In this document: positions 1-8,567 of the stretch, one piece after another
Numbering within the stretch: the stretch's first letter is position 1
Layout of the letters: the number at the start of each line of letters is the position of its first letter
NCBI GenBank assembly: GCA_964353015.1
Contig: CAYGUA010000002.1
Coordinates: 195,706 to 259,705, forward strand
DNA from: JAMZMI01 sp964353015
GTDB taxonomy: Bacteria; Bacteroidota; Bacteroidia; Cytophagales; Cyclobacteriaceae
Reading direction: 5' to 3'
Length of the DNA: 64,000 nt
Program-made: the position numbers and the translations under genes
The notes under the pieces: generated by a model
Seen by the model: only the letters and a program-made list of their open reading frames with translations
What the model was told of the DNA's origin: nothing
The model's database searches: none

Positions 1-2
1 AT

Positions 3-302
3 GAGTTCTTGATAGATCTTGCATCTCAAGGAGCCTGGATTTCATTAGATGATGTCAAGCAAACCAATATCCAAGAATATATAAGAAGAATTGAGCTTTT
101 CAAACAAAAGGGTCTACTTCATAGAATTCTCTTGTCTCACGATGGTAACGGTTTCCCAAGGGGTCGCGCAATAAAACCATTTGATGACTTGATCATCTAC
201 TTAATACCTAGAATGCTTGAGGTCGGATTTACTCAAGAGGAAATTGATCAAATAACGATACAAAATCCATTAAACGCATTCAGTATGAGAATAAGAATTT
301 GA
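3..302 (+). CDS. Phosphotriesterase-family hydrolase, C-terminal part (cut by window edge)
   Basis: The reading frame is open from the first complete codon at position 3, so the gene begins outside the window; the in-frame TTG at 9 is probably not its start. The visible 99 residues match the end of the phosphotriesterase (amidohydrolase-superfamily TIM barrel) family: GAWIS, then LLSHDG, where the Asp is the last metal ligand of the barrel, then a C-terminal helix pair ending in QNPLNAFSM, the equivalent of the family's ENPRRLL ending. Members hydrolyse phosphotriesters, lactones or related esters with a binuclear metal centre. The substrate cannot be told from this fragment. It is followed by about 190 noncoding bases and a new promoter, so it belongs to a different transcription unit from the propeller gene at 495. 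Confidence 0.75.
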   Translation, partial: EFLIDLASQGAWISLDDVKQTNIQEYIRRIELFKQKGLLHRILLSHDGNGFPRGRAIKPFDDLIIYLIPRMLEVGFTQEEIDQITIQNPLNAFSMRIRI

Positions 303-433
303 AAAGCCAGTTCTATTGTTGAAAATAACCTGAACAAACCATAGCCTGACCTCCAAAACCTGCCAAACTCAAAACCTGCTAAGCAGCTTTCAGCACGGTA
401 CTGTTCGATAGCTACTGTTAATATCCTAAAATA

Positions 434-463
434 TTGTATTTATACTTACACGTGTTATATTTG
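434..463 (+). promoter_or_regulatory. Bacteroidota-type promoter overlapped by the palindromic operator
   Basis: A TTG (434-436) stands 19 bases before TATATTTG (456-463), which matches the Bacteroidota -7 consensus TAnnTTTG exactly. The palindrome TTACACGTGTTA (446-457) fills the spacer and touches the -7 box. A protein bound there would block RNA polymerase, so repression of the 495-5342 operon is the likely mode. The start codon follows 31 bases after the -7 box. Confidence 0.6.
446..457. promoter_or_regulatory. Palindromic operator, copy 1 (TTACACGTGTTA)
   Basis: The eight-base core ACACGTGT is a perfect palindrome with a central CG, as in many LacI-family operators. The same core recurs in intergenic DNA at 9930, 30040, 30932, 39474 and 46675. 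The identity of the regulator is inferred; none is encoded in the window. Confidence 0.6.
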
Positions 464-494
464 ATTTCTAAAAAAATCACAATTGATTATTAAA

Positions 495-3212
495 ATGGCA
501 ATAACCAAAGTCAATCTGGTTTTACTAATTTTTCTCATATCTCAGGGATGGGCTTGTAAGCAAAACACCAAACAGGAAAATATTGTGCTGAAATATAGCA
601 GCGGAGATGAAGAAATCGATCAGGTAAGAAGAGAAATTGAGACCATACCAACTGATGAAACCAACTATTTATACAGATCCACCATTTTAAGGTTGTGGCA
701 AAACGCATTGCAACAACAGGGAGGCATCATGGAGGGCCGCTTTACTCCCTTGGAAACCAATGGGTCTCTCATCCTCTCTTTTGAAAACGAAGAAGAACAA
801 AAGAAAAAAATCACCAGATATACAAAATTGGTTGACGAACAAGCTTTGGTTCTTAATTCTATCCAAACTGAGCTTTTCGAAGATCCTTCGAAAGGCTTAA
901 CCCCTCTGGCTCCTGATCCAGAAACGGTAACAGCTCCCGTCAAAAATGAGAAATCATGGCCACAATACAATGGCACGCTCACCAATGGAGGTTTCAATGG
1001 AAACGATGGTCCAGTCTACGGTCGTGTAGCCTGGACATTTCCAATTGGGCTTGCATGGGAGTCAGGGCCTGTAATTGACGGAGATAAAGTTCATTTAACA
1101 TCTCCAGGCCTTCGCAATATTCTTTTCACCCTCGACATCAACACAGGTGCAGTGATCAATGCGGCAAAACAATTCCCTGTCCCATCTGGGACGTACACCA
1201 ATCCTGCTTTTGCCTCCACCCCTGTCCTTTTGAAGGACCACATCTTGTTGCGGGAAATGGGCAGTAGAGGTAACACTGGTCTTGCAAAAGAAATCGCCTA
1301 CATCAACAGAACCACTGGGGAACTGGAAAAAGAAACCTTTGCAGGTCACGTAGACTATCGAATTGGTTATGCCCCGCTGGTAGCCAATGAGCAATACATG
1401 GTTTTTCCCTTTTCTGTTCAAAATCTGGAAGCAAAGCCACCTGCTACACAAGCATTCAATCACATCATTTGTAAGGATACCAGAACCGGAGAGCAGTTGA
1501 GGGATGTTCACGTGGGCCATACGTTTGCTGAGCCGCTACTCGATAACGAAGATGTATTTATTGGTACTCAGAATGGTTTTTTCTATTCTTTCAAAGCATC
1601 GTTGAAATCGGAAGACGATAAAGACCGTACAGTGAAAGCCAAAGAAGAAGTGATCACATGGATATTCAAAGCAGGTGGCGCAATCAATAAGAAAGCAACT
1701 TCGGATGCTAATAACGTCTACTTTGGAGCCAATGACGGGGCTATTTATTGCCTGGACAAAGGTACAGGCAAGCTTGTTTGGAAATTTGAAGTTGAAAGGC
1801 CAGTTGCTGAGTCGTTCCGACACTTCTCTACCCCTCTGATAAAAGGGAATCACTTTTTCATTGGCTCAGCTGACAAAAATCTATATTGTCTTGATGTCAA
1901 TACTGGTAAGCTCCTCTTCAAACATCAGTCCAGCGACTGGGTTCGTGCTAGACCGGTAGTGACAGACTCCAACGTCTATTTCGCTTCAATGAACGGCGAC
2001 ATTTTCAATGTCGATTTTAGTGGATCACAGCCCAGAGAAGTATGGAAGAAAAAGATTGGTGAACATTGGATTTATGCTGACCTGGCACTGGAAGATAATA
2101 AGCTTATAGTCAATGATTCTGATCTCTACAGTTATTGTATCGATATCAATAATGGAGAAGTTATTTGGAGGTTTAGTATTATAAAAGCATTCCATCAGGA
2201 AGATGGATACAGAGTTCTTACAGATCAGATTGCTGGTGGAGGTTATTATCAATCGAAATCAATAGCTGCGAATGGGCGGATATTCATCGGAACACCTTCG
2301 CGTTTTGTGTATTCACTAGATGCAGAAACAGGGAAAGAGCTCTGGAAATTTGAATTAGGTGCTGCGGTTTCAGGAGCTCCTGTATTTGATAATAACAAAA
2401 TTTATATAGGACAGCAAGGAGGTGAAGATGATTTCTATTGCCTGGATGCTTCTACTGGCAAACTGATCTGGAAACAAAACATTGGCTGGGACTGGGGATC
2501 AGCCGCCGTTTCGGATGGACTCGTATTTATCCCTGGAATTGACGGGTACGTCAATTGTCTGGACGCAGAAAATGGGAACATCGTTTGGCGTTTCAGAACA
2601 GATAAGTCTGTATGCAGCGAACCCATGATCATGGGAAATTATGTTTACTTTGGAAGTTGGGATGCATTCTTATACAAATTCGAAAAAAGTACAGGTAAGC
2701 TCATTTGGAAATACGATGGTGCTGGTACCGACTCAGGCGTCACAATTGGTTTTGATGGCAAACTTATATCTCCAGGCCTGGGAATGAGTTGTCTGGATGA
2801 AGCTACAGGAGATGTGATATGGAAGCCGGAATTAACAGGTAGTACCAATTCCACCCCAGCCTATCATGATGGGCAGGTGTTCGTTTCCAATAGGCCTGAT
2901 GGAGCGCGTATACATCAAATCGAAAATTGTAAAATCATAGCGCTTGATGCTAAAACTGGAAAAGAGAACTGGTCTTTTGATGGGCCCGGTGGACATACGG
3001 GACCAGTTATTGGAAACAATGGTTACGTATATAGCGGTGGATCTATCAACCCCTTCTTTTATGCGCTTAGCGAAAAGGGCAATGGTGATGGGACGACTGA
3101 CTGCTTGTTCAGGGTGAGAATGGCAGGCAAACTTTTAGAATCAACACCTGCACTCTATCGAGGCAGGGCTTACATATTGAGCGGTGGCGGATATTTTTAT
3201 GCCATTGAATAA
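495..3212 (+). CDS. Exported PQQ-repeat (BamB-like) beta-propeller lipoprotein
   Basis: The start at ATG 495 is preferred over an in-frame TTG at 483 because it gives a clean lipoprotein signal (MAITKVNLVLLIF...GWAC, Cys about 21). The 905-residue product has a short helical N-terminal domain (SGDEEIDQVRREI, then PTDETNY and LWQNALQQQG), followed by roughly 750 residues of PQQ-like propeller repeats of the form LDxxTGKxxWKF, about 14-15 of them, enough for two propellers. Such repeats bind PQQ in quinoprotein dehydrogenases or act as protein scaffolds as in BamB; the cytochrome domain of true quinohaemoproteins is absent, so enzyme activity is uncertain. It is first in an operon with a Nudix-fold protein and a sulfatase and closely resembles the protein encoded at 13484-16231. 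Its promoter carries the palindromic operator. Confidence 0.85.
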   Translation: MAITKVNLVLLIFLISQGWACKQNTKQENIVLKYSSGDEEIDQVRREIETIPTDETNYLYRSTILRLWQNALQQQGGIMEGRFTPLETNGSLILSFENEEEQKKKITRYTKLVDEQALVLNSIQTELFEDPSKGLTPLAPDPETVTAPVKNEKSWPQYNGTLTNGGFNGNDGPVYGRVAWTFPIGLAWESGPVIDGDKVHLTSPGLRNILFTLDINTGAVINAAKQFPVPSGTYTNPAFASTPVLLKDHILLREMGSRGNTGLAKEIAYINRTTGELEKETFAGHVDYRIGYAPLVANEQYMVFPFSVQNLEAKPPATQAFNHIICKDTRTGEQLRDVHVGHTFAEPLLDNEDVFIGTQNGFFYSFKASLKSEDDKDRTVKAKEEVITWIFKAGGAINKKATSDANNVYFGANDGAIYCLDKGTGKLVWKFEVERPVAESFRHFSTPLIKGNHFFIGSADKNLYCLDVNTGKLLFKHQSSDWVRARPVVTDSNVYFASMNGDIFNVDFSGSQPREVWKKKIGEHWIYADLALEDNKLIVNDSDLYSYCIDINNGEVIWRFSIIKAFHQEDGYRVLTDQIAGGGYYQSKSIAANGRIFIGTPSRFVYSLDAETGKELWKFELGAAVSGAPVFDNNKIYIGQQGGEDDFYCLDASTGKLIWKQNIGWDWGSAAVSDGLVFIPGIDGYVNCLDAENGNIVWRFRTDKSVCSEPMIMGNYVYFGSWDAFLYKFEKSTGKLIWKYDGAGTDSGVTIGFDGKLISPGLGMSCLDEATGDVIWKPELTGSTNSTPAYHDGQVFVSNRPDGARIHQIENCKIIALDAKTGKENWSFDGPGGHTGPVIGNNGYVYSGGSINPFFYALSEKGNGDGTTDCLFRVRMAGKLLESTPALYRGRAYILSGGGYFYAIE

Positions 3213-3242
3213 CTGCCATTTTTTTTAAAAATCAAGATTCAA

Positions 3243-3794
3243 ATGAATATTACAAAACACCTTCTCTTACTAGTCATGGCCTGCAGTTTTTGGTCGTGTA
3301 ATACGCGATCAGAAGATTGCCCTACCTCCAATCGGAATTATTTCAAAGTACTCATTTTGAATGAAAAAGATGAGGTTCTGCTGGTTGAATTCAAGGAGAT
3401 TTGGGAGTTTATCGGGGGCACCTACAACACCTCTAGCAGTCTGGAGGAATACGTTCAAAAACTAGCAGGCACGGCTAACATCACTGTCACTGACATTCGG
3501 TTGCGGGGTTTGTTTAGCATCTATTGGAATGATGGTGAGAAGCCAGATGTGCAGCATTATTATACCGCTCGCTACACCTCTGGGGACATGCAGTCGCCAG
3601 GTGACTGCACCGGAGCAGTCTGGGCAGACTTAAACAAGTCCAGAGAACTGATCGCCTACAAGGACATGCTTTGGATGTACGAAACCGTTCTTGAAAGTGA
3701 AACCCTTTGGGGAGGAACCTATAGAATTGTGAAAGACAGGGAAAAAGGCACAAGAGAAGTTGAGCACCTAGTAGATTATTTTAAACTCAATTAG
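3243..3794 (+). CDS. Exported Nudix-fold lipoprotein with degenerate catalytic box
   Basis: A 183-residue protein with a lipoprotein signal (MACSFWSC, Cys about 19). The body follows the Nudix fold pattern: FKVLILNEKDEVLLVEF, then WEFIGGTY, then a helix, then a second half with HYYTARYTSGD. The Nudix box (G-x5-E-x7-REUxEExGU) is destroyed: after GTYNTS the stretch SLEEYVQ-KLAGTANIT lacks the metal-binding glutamates. A paralogue with the same architecture lies at 39521-40096. Both sit in glycan operons and both are exported, which is unusual because Nudix hydrolases are normally cytosolic. A binding or sensing role is possible, but no function is known to me. It lies 30 bases after the propeller gene and 30 bases before the sulfatase, so it is co-transcribed. 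Confidence 0.65.
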   Translation: MNITKHLLLLVMACSFWSCNTRSEDCPTSNRNYFKVLILNEKDEVLLVEFKEIWEFIGGTYNTSSSLEEYVQKLAGTANITVTDIRLRGLFSIYWNDGEKPDVQHYYTARYTSGDMQSPGDCTGAVWADLNKSRELIAYKDMLWMYETVLESETLWGGTYRIVKDREKGTREVEHLVDYFKLN

Positions 3795-3824
3795 TCGCTT
3801 TCCAAGACTCTCAAAATCAATTAT

Positions 3825-5342
3825 ATGTTTAATTCAGATATGCTTTTTAAAATGACAAAATACCCATTAATTACCCTAATGCTCTTCACAGTTTTCAGCT
3901 GTGTGTCGCAGACACAAAAACCTAATATAATCATTTTGTTAGCTGATGATTTTGGCTATGGTTGTACCAACCCATATGGTGACAATGAAGCTTACGTAAA
4001 AACTCCTGGGATCAACAGACTCGCTCAAGAAGGCAGAATGTTTACCGACGCGAACACGCCTTCATCGGTTTGCTCTCCTACAAGGTACGCATTGTTGACA
4101 GGACAGTATGAATGGCGGGATGGAAGGACACATGGTACAAGTGGTAACACCGACCCATTGTGCATCGATCTCAACCGGCCAACCGTTGCTAAACTTTTGA
4201 AAAACAAAGGTTATAAAACTGCTTCAATTGGAAAATGGCATTTAGGATATCAAACTACGCAAACTGATTATACAACTCAACTGACACCAGGACCCCTTGA
4301 CGTGGGGTTTGATTACCACTGGGGCATTCCCGTAAACAACGGAGATGTAGTAGGGACCTGGGTGGAGAACGAATGGGTTCCAGGTTTAGTGGAAAAAATG
4401 GAAGATCTGCCCGAAGCGCAACGTCACCCAGAAAAGAATTATTTGGGCAGGCCAATGCTCGGTATCCCTGCTCCTTTCAGAGATGACCGCTTGTCTATGG
4501 GAGTTATGCTGGAAAAGGCCAAAAGTTGGATTACAGAACAGCACGAAAATCAAGATCCATTCTTCCTTTATTATGCGTTTTCTGCCGTTCATGCCCCAAT
4601 CACCCCTGGACCTGAGTGGGAAGGTTCGAGTAATGCGGGTCTTTACGGAGACTTTATTCAGGAAGTAGATGGGACAGTAGACGGCATTCTTAAGCATTTG
4701 GATGAATTGAATATTGCTGATAATACGATTGTCATTTTTACATCGGATAATGGTTGGGACTATCATTGGAATTTTACCGGAGTTCATGAACCAATGCCCG
4801 AAGGGTATTACAATACTTTAGGTGGAGACTTTCGAGGCTCAAAGCATACCATTTGGGAAGCGGGCTTTAGGGTACCCTATGTTGTCCGATGGCCTGGGAA
4901 AGTTCCCGCCGGAACCCAATGCGACGAAATGGTGAGCCTTATCGACACGTATGCCACCATTGCTTCGGTAGTGGATAGTCAAATGCCACCGCTCACTGGA
5001 GAAAACGCCGGTGCAGAAGATAGTTATAATATATTGCCCTATTGGCTCGGAGAAAACACCGAAAATCCCATTAGGGACTTCATGATCCTTTCTAGCAGTA
5101 CAGGTAATGTTGCCGTTCGTCATAAGAACTATAAATACATTGTTGGTGAAGCACTTCAACCCGGGTTTAAAGAAGAAGCGCAAGGCGCCAGACGTGCCCC
5201 TGAGTATGTTGATGACCAGCTTTATGACTTGGATAAGGATATTGGAGAAACAAACAATATTTCTTCCCAAAACCCGGTAATAGTGGAGAAACTAAAAGAA
5301 ATATATCGATCGGTAAAAATTGACGGGTATAGTCGAAAGTAG
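3825..5342 (+). CDS. Sulfatase (S1 family), lipoprotein
   Basis: A 505-residue arylsulfatase-type enzyme. A lipobox-like FTVFSC (Cys 26) follows a hydrophobic segment; translation could also start at Met 6 or Met 10. The metal ligands appear in IIILLADDFGYG (Asp 41-42), and the formylglycine motif CSPTR lies at 83-87 inside a typical region ending TGQYEWR. GKWHLGY, the conserved Lys/His pair of the active site, and IVIFTSDNG near residue 300 are also present. It removes sulfate esters from a glycan, presumably in the periplasm or at the surface. Maturation needs a formylglycine-generating enzyme or anaerobic sulfatase maturase, which is not in this window. It is last in its operon and converges with the gene ending at 5350. 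Confidence 0.92.
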   Translation: MFNSDMLFKMTKYPLITLMLFTVFSCVSQTQKPNIIILLADDFGYGCTNPYGDNEAYVKTPGINRLAQEGRMFTDANTPSSVCSPTRYALLTGQYEWRDGRTHGTSGNTDPLCIDLNRPTVAKLLKNKGYKTASIGKWHLGYQTTQTDYTTQLTPGPLDVGFDYHWGIPVNNGDVVGTWVENEWVPGLVEKMEDLPEAQRHPEKNYLGRPMLGIPAPFRDDRLSMGVMLEKAKSWITEQHENQDPFFLYYAFSAVHAPITPGPEWEGSSNAGLYGDFIQEVDGTVDGILKHLDELNIADNTIVIFTSDNGWDYHWNFTGVHEPMPEGYYNTLGGDFRGSKHTIWEAGFRVPYVVRWPGKVPAGTQCDEMVSLIDTYATIASVVDSQMPPLTGENAGAEDSYNILPYWLGENTENPIRDFMILSSSTGNVAVRHKNYKYIVGEALQPGFKEEAQGARRAPEYVDDQLYDLDKDIGETNNISSQNPVIVEKLKEIYRSVKIDGYSRK

Positions 5343-5349
5343 GTTGAGT

Positions 5350-6447
5350 TTAGCCCTTCAAGCCTGCACCGCATTCTTTACGGAGATAGGCAATGCTTTT
5401 TAAGAATTCATTTTGCTGATGCTTGATATCGAAAGCTTTTTTCGTCATGCCCTCAGGAGCTTTGTCGGTAGTTATCGCATTTCCCCTTCTAAGAAGTTTT
5501 AGGAAGGGTGCAATTTCTGAGGCGGGTAGACCTTTGAATCCATCCCAGAAATCTGGCTTAAGAAAATCTATTGCGCGAGGAGAATTGGATATGCTTTCTA
5601 CATTGATGGGTACCCCCGGACAATTAACCGCTATAAAATCAACAAAACGTTTGTAGTCCATTAGCCCTTCCCCTACTGCCGTCCATTGGAAGGTGGCTCC
5701 TTCGTCTGTTGGCCAAATCATGACATCCCTGACCGTCGTGTTAAGAAGATATTTAGCCAGGTTGTCCAAGGCCAGCATGGGGTCTTCCAAAGCATATATA
5801 GCATTGCCTGAATCATACAATGCTCCGCAGATGTCGATCCCAGTTGCATTGATCAACTCAACAAGTTCACTGGTTCGTAAATCTCCGGCATGATTCTCGA
5901 TAGCAAATTTTAAGTTTGCATCCAACATTACGTTTCTGAAGGATTTTAAAAGTCTCCGAATACCATCGATCTTCTCTTCTATACCTCCGAAAGTGTATCG
6001 ATCATCTCGCATACCAATGTAAACACCTACAACGGGTGAATCCAAAGCCTTGGCTACCTGAATTCCTTTTGTTAGAAGAGTTTTGGCATCCCCATAATTG
6101 TCAAAAAAGATTTTCGATTCATTGCATACACTACCAACACTTACATAAAGTCGAATGTCGTTGGCCTCTGCCAACTGCCTTATGCTAAAAAGATAATCGT
6201 CCTCCAGACTTTCAAAAGGGTCCAAACTATTGAACTGGACAGTATCAAGTTTGTGCGTGATGGCAAAACTGATCAGCTCAGTGGCATTAAGTTTTAATGC
6301 TCTCAAGGAATGATTACAAACTCCTAAAGGCACAATGCCATCGACAGACCGTTCTTTTGTATTCATGATGTTGAGTGGTGAAAATGCAAGGCCTGTTGAG
6401 CCAAGGGCGGTTATGCTCGCCAACTTTGTGAAATCACGTCTTTTCAT
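5350..6447 (-). CDS. Exported sugar phosphate isomerase/epimerase-type TIM barrel
   Basis: A 365-residue protein with a Tat-like or Sec N-terminus (MKRRDFTKLASITALGSTG), typical of Bacteroidota proteins that are folded before export. The body is an AP-endonuclease-2-type TIM barrel: FAIENHAGD, YDSGNA and NVESIS carry the Glu, Asp and Glu residues expected of the metal site. Such proteins isomerise, epimerise or beta-eliminate sugars and keto-glycosides. It is last of four genes with a GH105-like enzyme, DoxX and an exported Gfo/Idh/MocA dehydrogenase, which suggests action on an oxidised sugar. The exact reaction is not known. Confidence 0.8.
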   Translation of the reverse strand: MKRRDFTKLASITALGSTGLAFSPLNIMNTKERSVDGIVPLGVCNHSLRALKLNATELISFAITHKLDTVQFNSLDPFESLEDDYLFSIRQLAEANDIRLYVSVGSVCNESKIFFDNYGDAKTLLTKGIQVAKALDSPVVGVYIGMRDDRYTFGGIEEKIDGIRRLLKSFRNVMLDANLKFAIENHAGDLRTSELVELINATGIDICGALYDSGNAIYALEDPMLALDNLAKYLLNTTVRDVMIWPTDEGATFQWTAVGEGLMDYKRFVDFIAVNCPGVPINVESISNSPRAIDFLKPDFWDGFKGLPASEIAPFLKLLRRGNAITTDKAPEGMTKKAFDIKHQQNEFLKSIAYLRKECGAGLKG

Positions 6448-6493
6448 TGCTCTACCATTTTATCTTAGTTTAATCCAGAAAGGTAATACTCGA

Positions 6494-8056
6494 CTATACC
6501 CTAATGATTTTCTTGTTTTGAGCATCCCATTTTGTGTTACACTGCTCTCTGTAGGCAATATCCGCCATGGCTATAGTGACTCCTTCTTTATATGCCTTTT
6601 CAATGTTACCTGATGGCTCACCACCGTTCCTTATACAATCTAGCCATTCAGCAACATGCAGGTGAGTTACATCAAATTCATCACCATTGATTGTTGTAGA
6701 TGTAAGCCCTCTTGAGGCATAGTATTTTGCCGATGCACCACTTACGGCATCCACTTTACTACTACCTGAGCCAGAATAAAACTCAAGCATCGAGATATTT
6801 GGAATTATCAATCCATCCTTAATCAATTGAGAATATTGATGTGAATTTCCATCCGCAAATAACTGCAAGTCAGCCCCAAAAGTCATGGAGGCCTCACTTC
6901 CATAAATAGTCCTTGGCCTACTTTTAGAAGATTTCAGGTTAGAACTGTAGGTGAGCGACATTCCCTTTTCTCTATACTCGCAAGTCGTGTGTTGTACGTC
7001 TGGCATATCACCAAACTCTTTGTAGTGATATTGTCCTCCTGTTGAAGAAACCAGATCAGGAATGCCTAGATCCAAGAGTGAATTTACAGCATCAAACTCA
7101 TGAGAAAATGACTGACCAAAAATACTTGTCTCATATTCAAAGTATCTGGCCCAGCTATAAAATCTCTCAATGCTAAAAGGTACTTTAGGTGCTTTCCCTA
7201 ACCACTGGACCCAATCTATGGTTTTTTCACTTCCTGGTTTCACCTTTCCTGATCTCGTGATGTGCCTAATCCAAGCTCCACTAACAGTATTGCGGTTAGT
7301 CGATGTTTCGATATGCGAAATGTCTCCCAAAACTCCTCTTTTTACAATTTCTCTTGCTTGTTGAAATATGGCATTTTGGGGTATTTGATGACCTAATTGA
7401 TAAACGACTCCACTATTCTTAACCGCCTTATAAAGAGGTTCTAACTCTTCTTCTCTATGAATAGGCGCCTTTTCACAATACACGTGTTTTCCGGCATTAA
7501 CGGCCTCAATGGTTATTCGCGCATGGTGATGATCCGGGGTGGCAATCATAACCGCATCAATATTGGGGTCTGACAACATCTCTTGATAACTCATGTATCT
7601 TTTCACTGGATGTTTCCTTGCAAAATCACCTCCTGTATAAATGTCATGGCTTCCATCTGCCATTCCCTTTTCAGCATGATCATCGAAAACATCGCAAATA
7701 CCAATCAACGCCACATTGGGATTGCCCATCCGTATTTGAGTTGCTATTGCCCCGCTTTTAGGTTCCATTTCGAATCGCTCCTTAGACAAATAACCCAATG
7801 CCTGTGCCAAATGAGGGCCCCTAATACCATAACCTATGATTCCAATTCGTATCAGATCACCTTTGCTAATTTTAATTTGCTTGACGCTTAAGTCAAGATC
7901 ATCGAGCCCAAGTTCTTTTATGATGGCCTTTCGCGTATCACTCCGCTCTAAATATTTTACTTTTTCAGATACACCAAAGCTGAAAAGCCCCAAAATTGGT
8001 ATTCCTCCAAAAGCCTTGAGGATGTTCCTTCTTCCTTTATCTGTAATTCTGCTCAT
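6494..8056 (-). CDS. Exported Gfo/Idh/MocA-family oxidoreductase (long form)
   Basis: A 520-residue protein beginning MSRITDKGRRNILKAFGG, a twin-arginine-type signal. The Rossmann motif IGIIGYGIRG lies at about 71-80, after a 40-residue spacer following the signal, and the family signature HVYCEKA follows near residue 190. Gfo/Idh/MocA enzymes oxidise or epimerise sugars using a tightly bound NAD(P); exported ones with retained cofactor act on glycosides in the periplasm. The length exceeds the usual 350-400 residues because of the N-terminal spacer and insertions in the C-terminal sheet domain. It lies 4 bases after DoxX and 46 bases before the TIM-barrel gene. Confidence 0.88.
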   Translation of the reverse strand: MSRITDKGRRNILKAFGGIPILGLFSFGVSEKVKYLERSDTRKAIIKELGLDDLDLSVKQIKISKGDLIRIGIIGYGIRGPHLAQALGYLSKERFEMEPKSGAIATQIRMGNPNVALIGICDVFDDHAEKGMADGSHDIYTGGDFARKHPVKRYMSYQEMLSDPNIDAVMIATPDHHHARITIEAVNAGKHVYCEKAPIHREEELEPLYKAVKNSGVVYQLGHQIPQNAIFQQAREIVKRGVLGDISHIETSTNRNTVSGAWIRHITRSGKVKPGSEKTIDWVQWLGKAPKVPFSIERFYSWARYFEYETSIFGQSFSHEFDAVNSLLDLGIPDLVSSTGGQYHYKEFGDMPDVQHTTCEYREKGMSLTYSSNLKSSKSRPRTIYGSEASMTFGADLQLFADGNSHQYSQLIKDGLIIPNISMLEFYSGSGSSKVDAVSGASAKYYASRGLTSTTINGDEFDVTHLHVAEWLDCIRNGGEPSGNIEKAYKEGVTIAMADIAYREQCNTKWDAQNKKIIRV

Positions 8057-8060
8057 GTTC

Positions 8061-8546
8061 TTAAGATGTTTGCTTAGTTAATATTTGGTCTAGGCCAAAT
8101 GACCGTGTTGAAGGAAATGCCGCAATGATCAAAAGAATAACAGCCTCAATGAGCGTTTTATTGACAATAAGGTAATTTCCTTCCATATTTATGGTATTCC
8201 CCGCTTCGATCAAAGGCGGATTGAATAGATAGTACATACCCAAAACCAACGCTCCTGAAATCGCCGCTGGTCGTGTTAATAAACCCAGAATTAGACCAAA
8301 GCCAATGGCAATCAATCCCCACATATTCAAGAAATCTATAGCGTTCAAAATACTCTCGTTCGAAACAATCCATCGGGCCAGTCCATCAAAAAAACCATCT
8401 GCATTGGCTAAATAACCCGCTGATGACCAGGATGGAGATAGATACTTATACAATCCTTCATATAATAAGTGCCATCCGACAAGAATTCTTATCATCACAA
8501 GAAGACCAATTTGCCACTTTGTATTTTCTTTAACTGAATTAATCAT
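8061..8546 (-). CDS. DoxX-family membrane protein
   Basis: A 161-residue protein with four predicted membrane segments, a shape typical of the DoxX family: GLLVMIRILVGWHLLYEGLYK at the first helix, LLTRPAAISGALVLGMYYL in the middle, and a last helix near VILLIIAAF. DoxX proteins are linked to quinone or thiol redox chemistry, but most are uncharacterised. Its place just upstream of an exported oxidoreductase suggests it might reoxidise that enzyme's cofactor or pass electrons to the quinone pool; this is inference. It is 21 bases after the GH105-like gene in a four-gene operon. Confidence 0.8.
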   Translation of the reverse strand: MINSVKENTKWQIGLLVMIRILVGWHLLYEGLYKYLSPSWSSAGYLANADGFFDGLARWIVSNESILNAIDFLNMWGLIAIGFGLILGLLTRPAAISGALVLGMYYLFNPPLIEAGNTINMEGNYLIVNKTLIEAVILLIIAAFPSTRSFGLDQILTKQTS

Positions 8547-8567
8547 GCTGTTCTACTTTTCCAAATT

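Noticed and set aside
371..390. Short inverted repeat CTGCT-A-AGCAG after the phosphotriesterase gene
   Set aside because: The arms are 5 bases with a 1-base loop and no T-tract, so a terminator cannot be supported.
483..494. In-frame TTG start for the first propeller gene
   Set aside because: ATG at 495 gives a standard lipoprotein signal; the TTG adds four residues of no value.
7480..7491. Palindrome-like ATACACGTGTTT within the 6494-8056 gene
   Set aside because: It lies inside codons for the conserved HVYCEKA motif of the oxidoreductase and is explained by coding sequence, so it was not counted as an operator.
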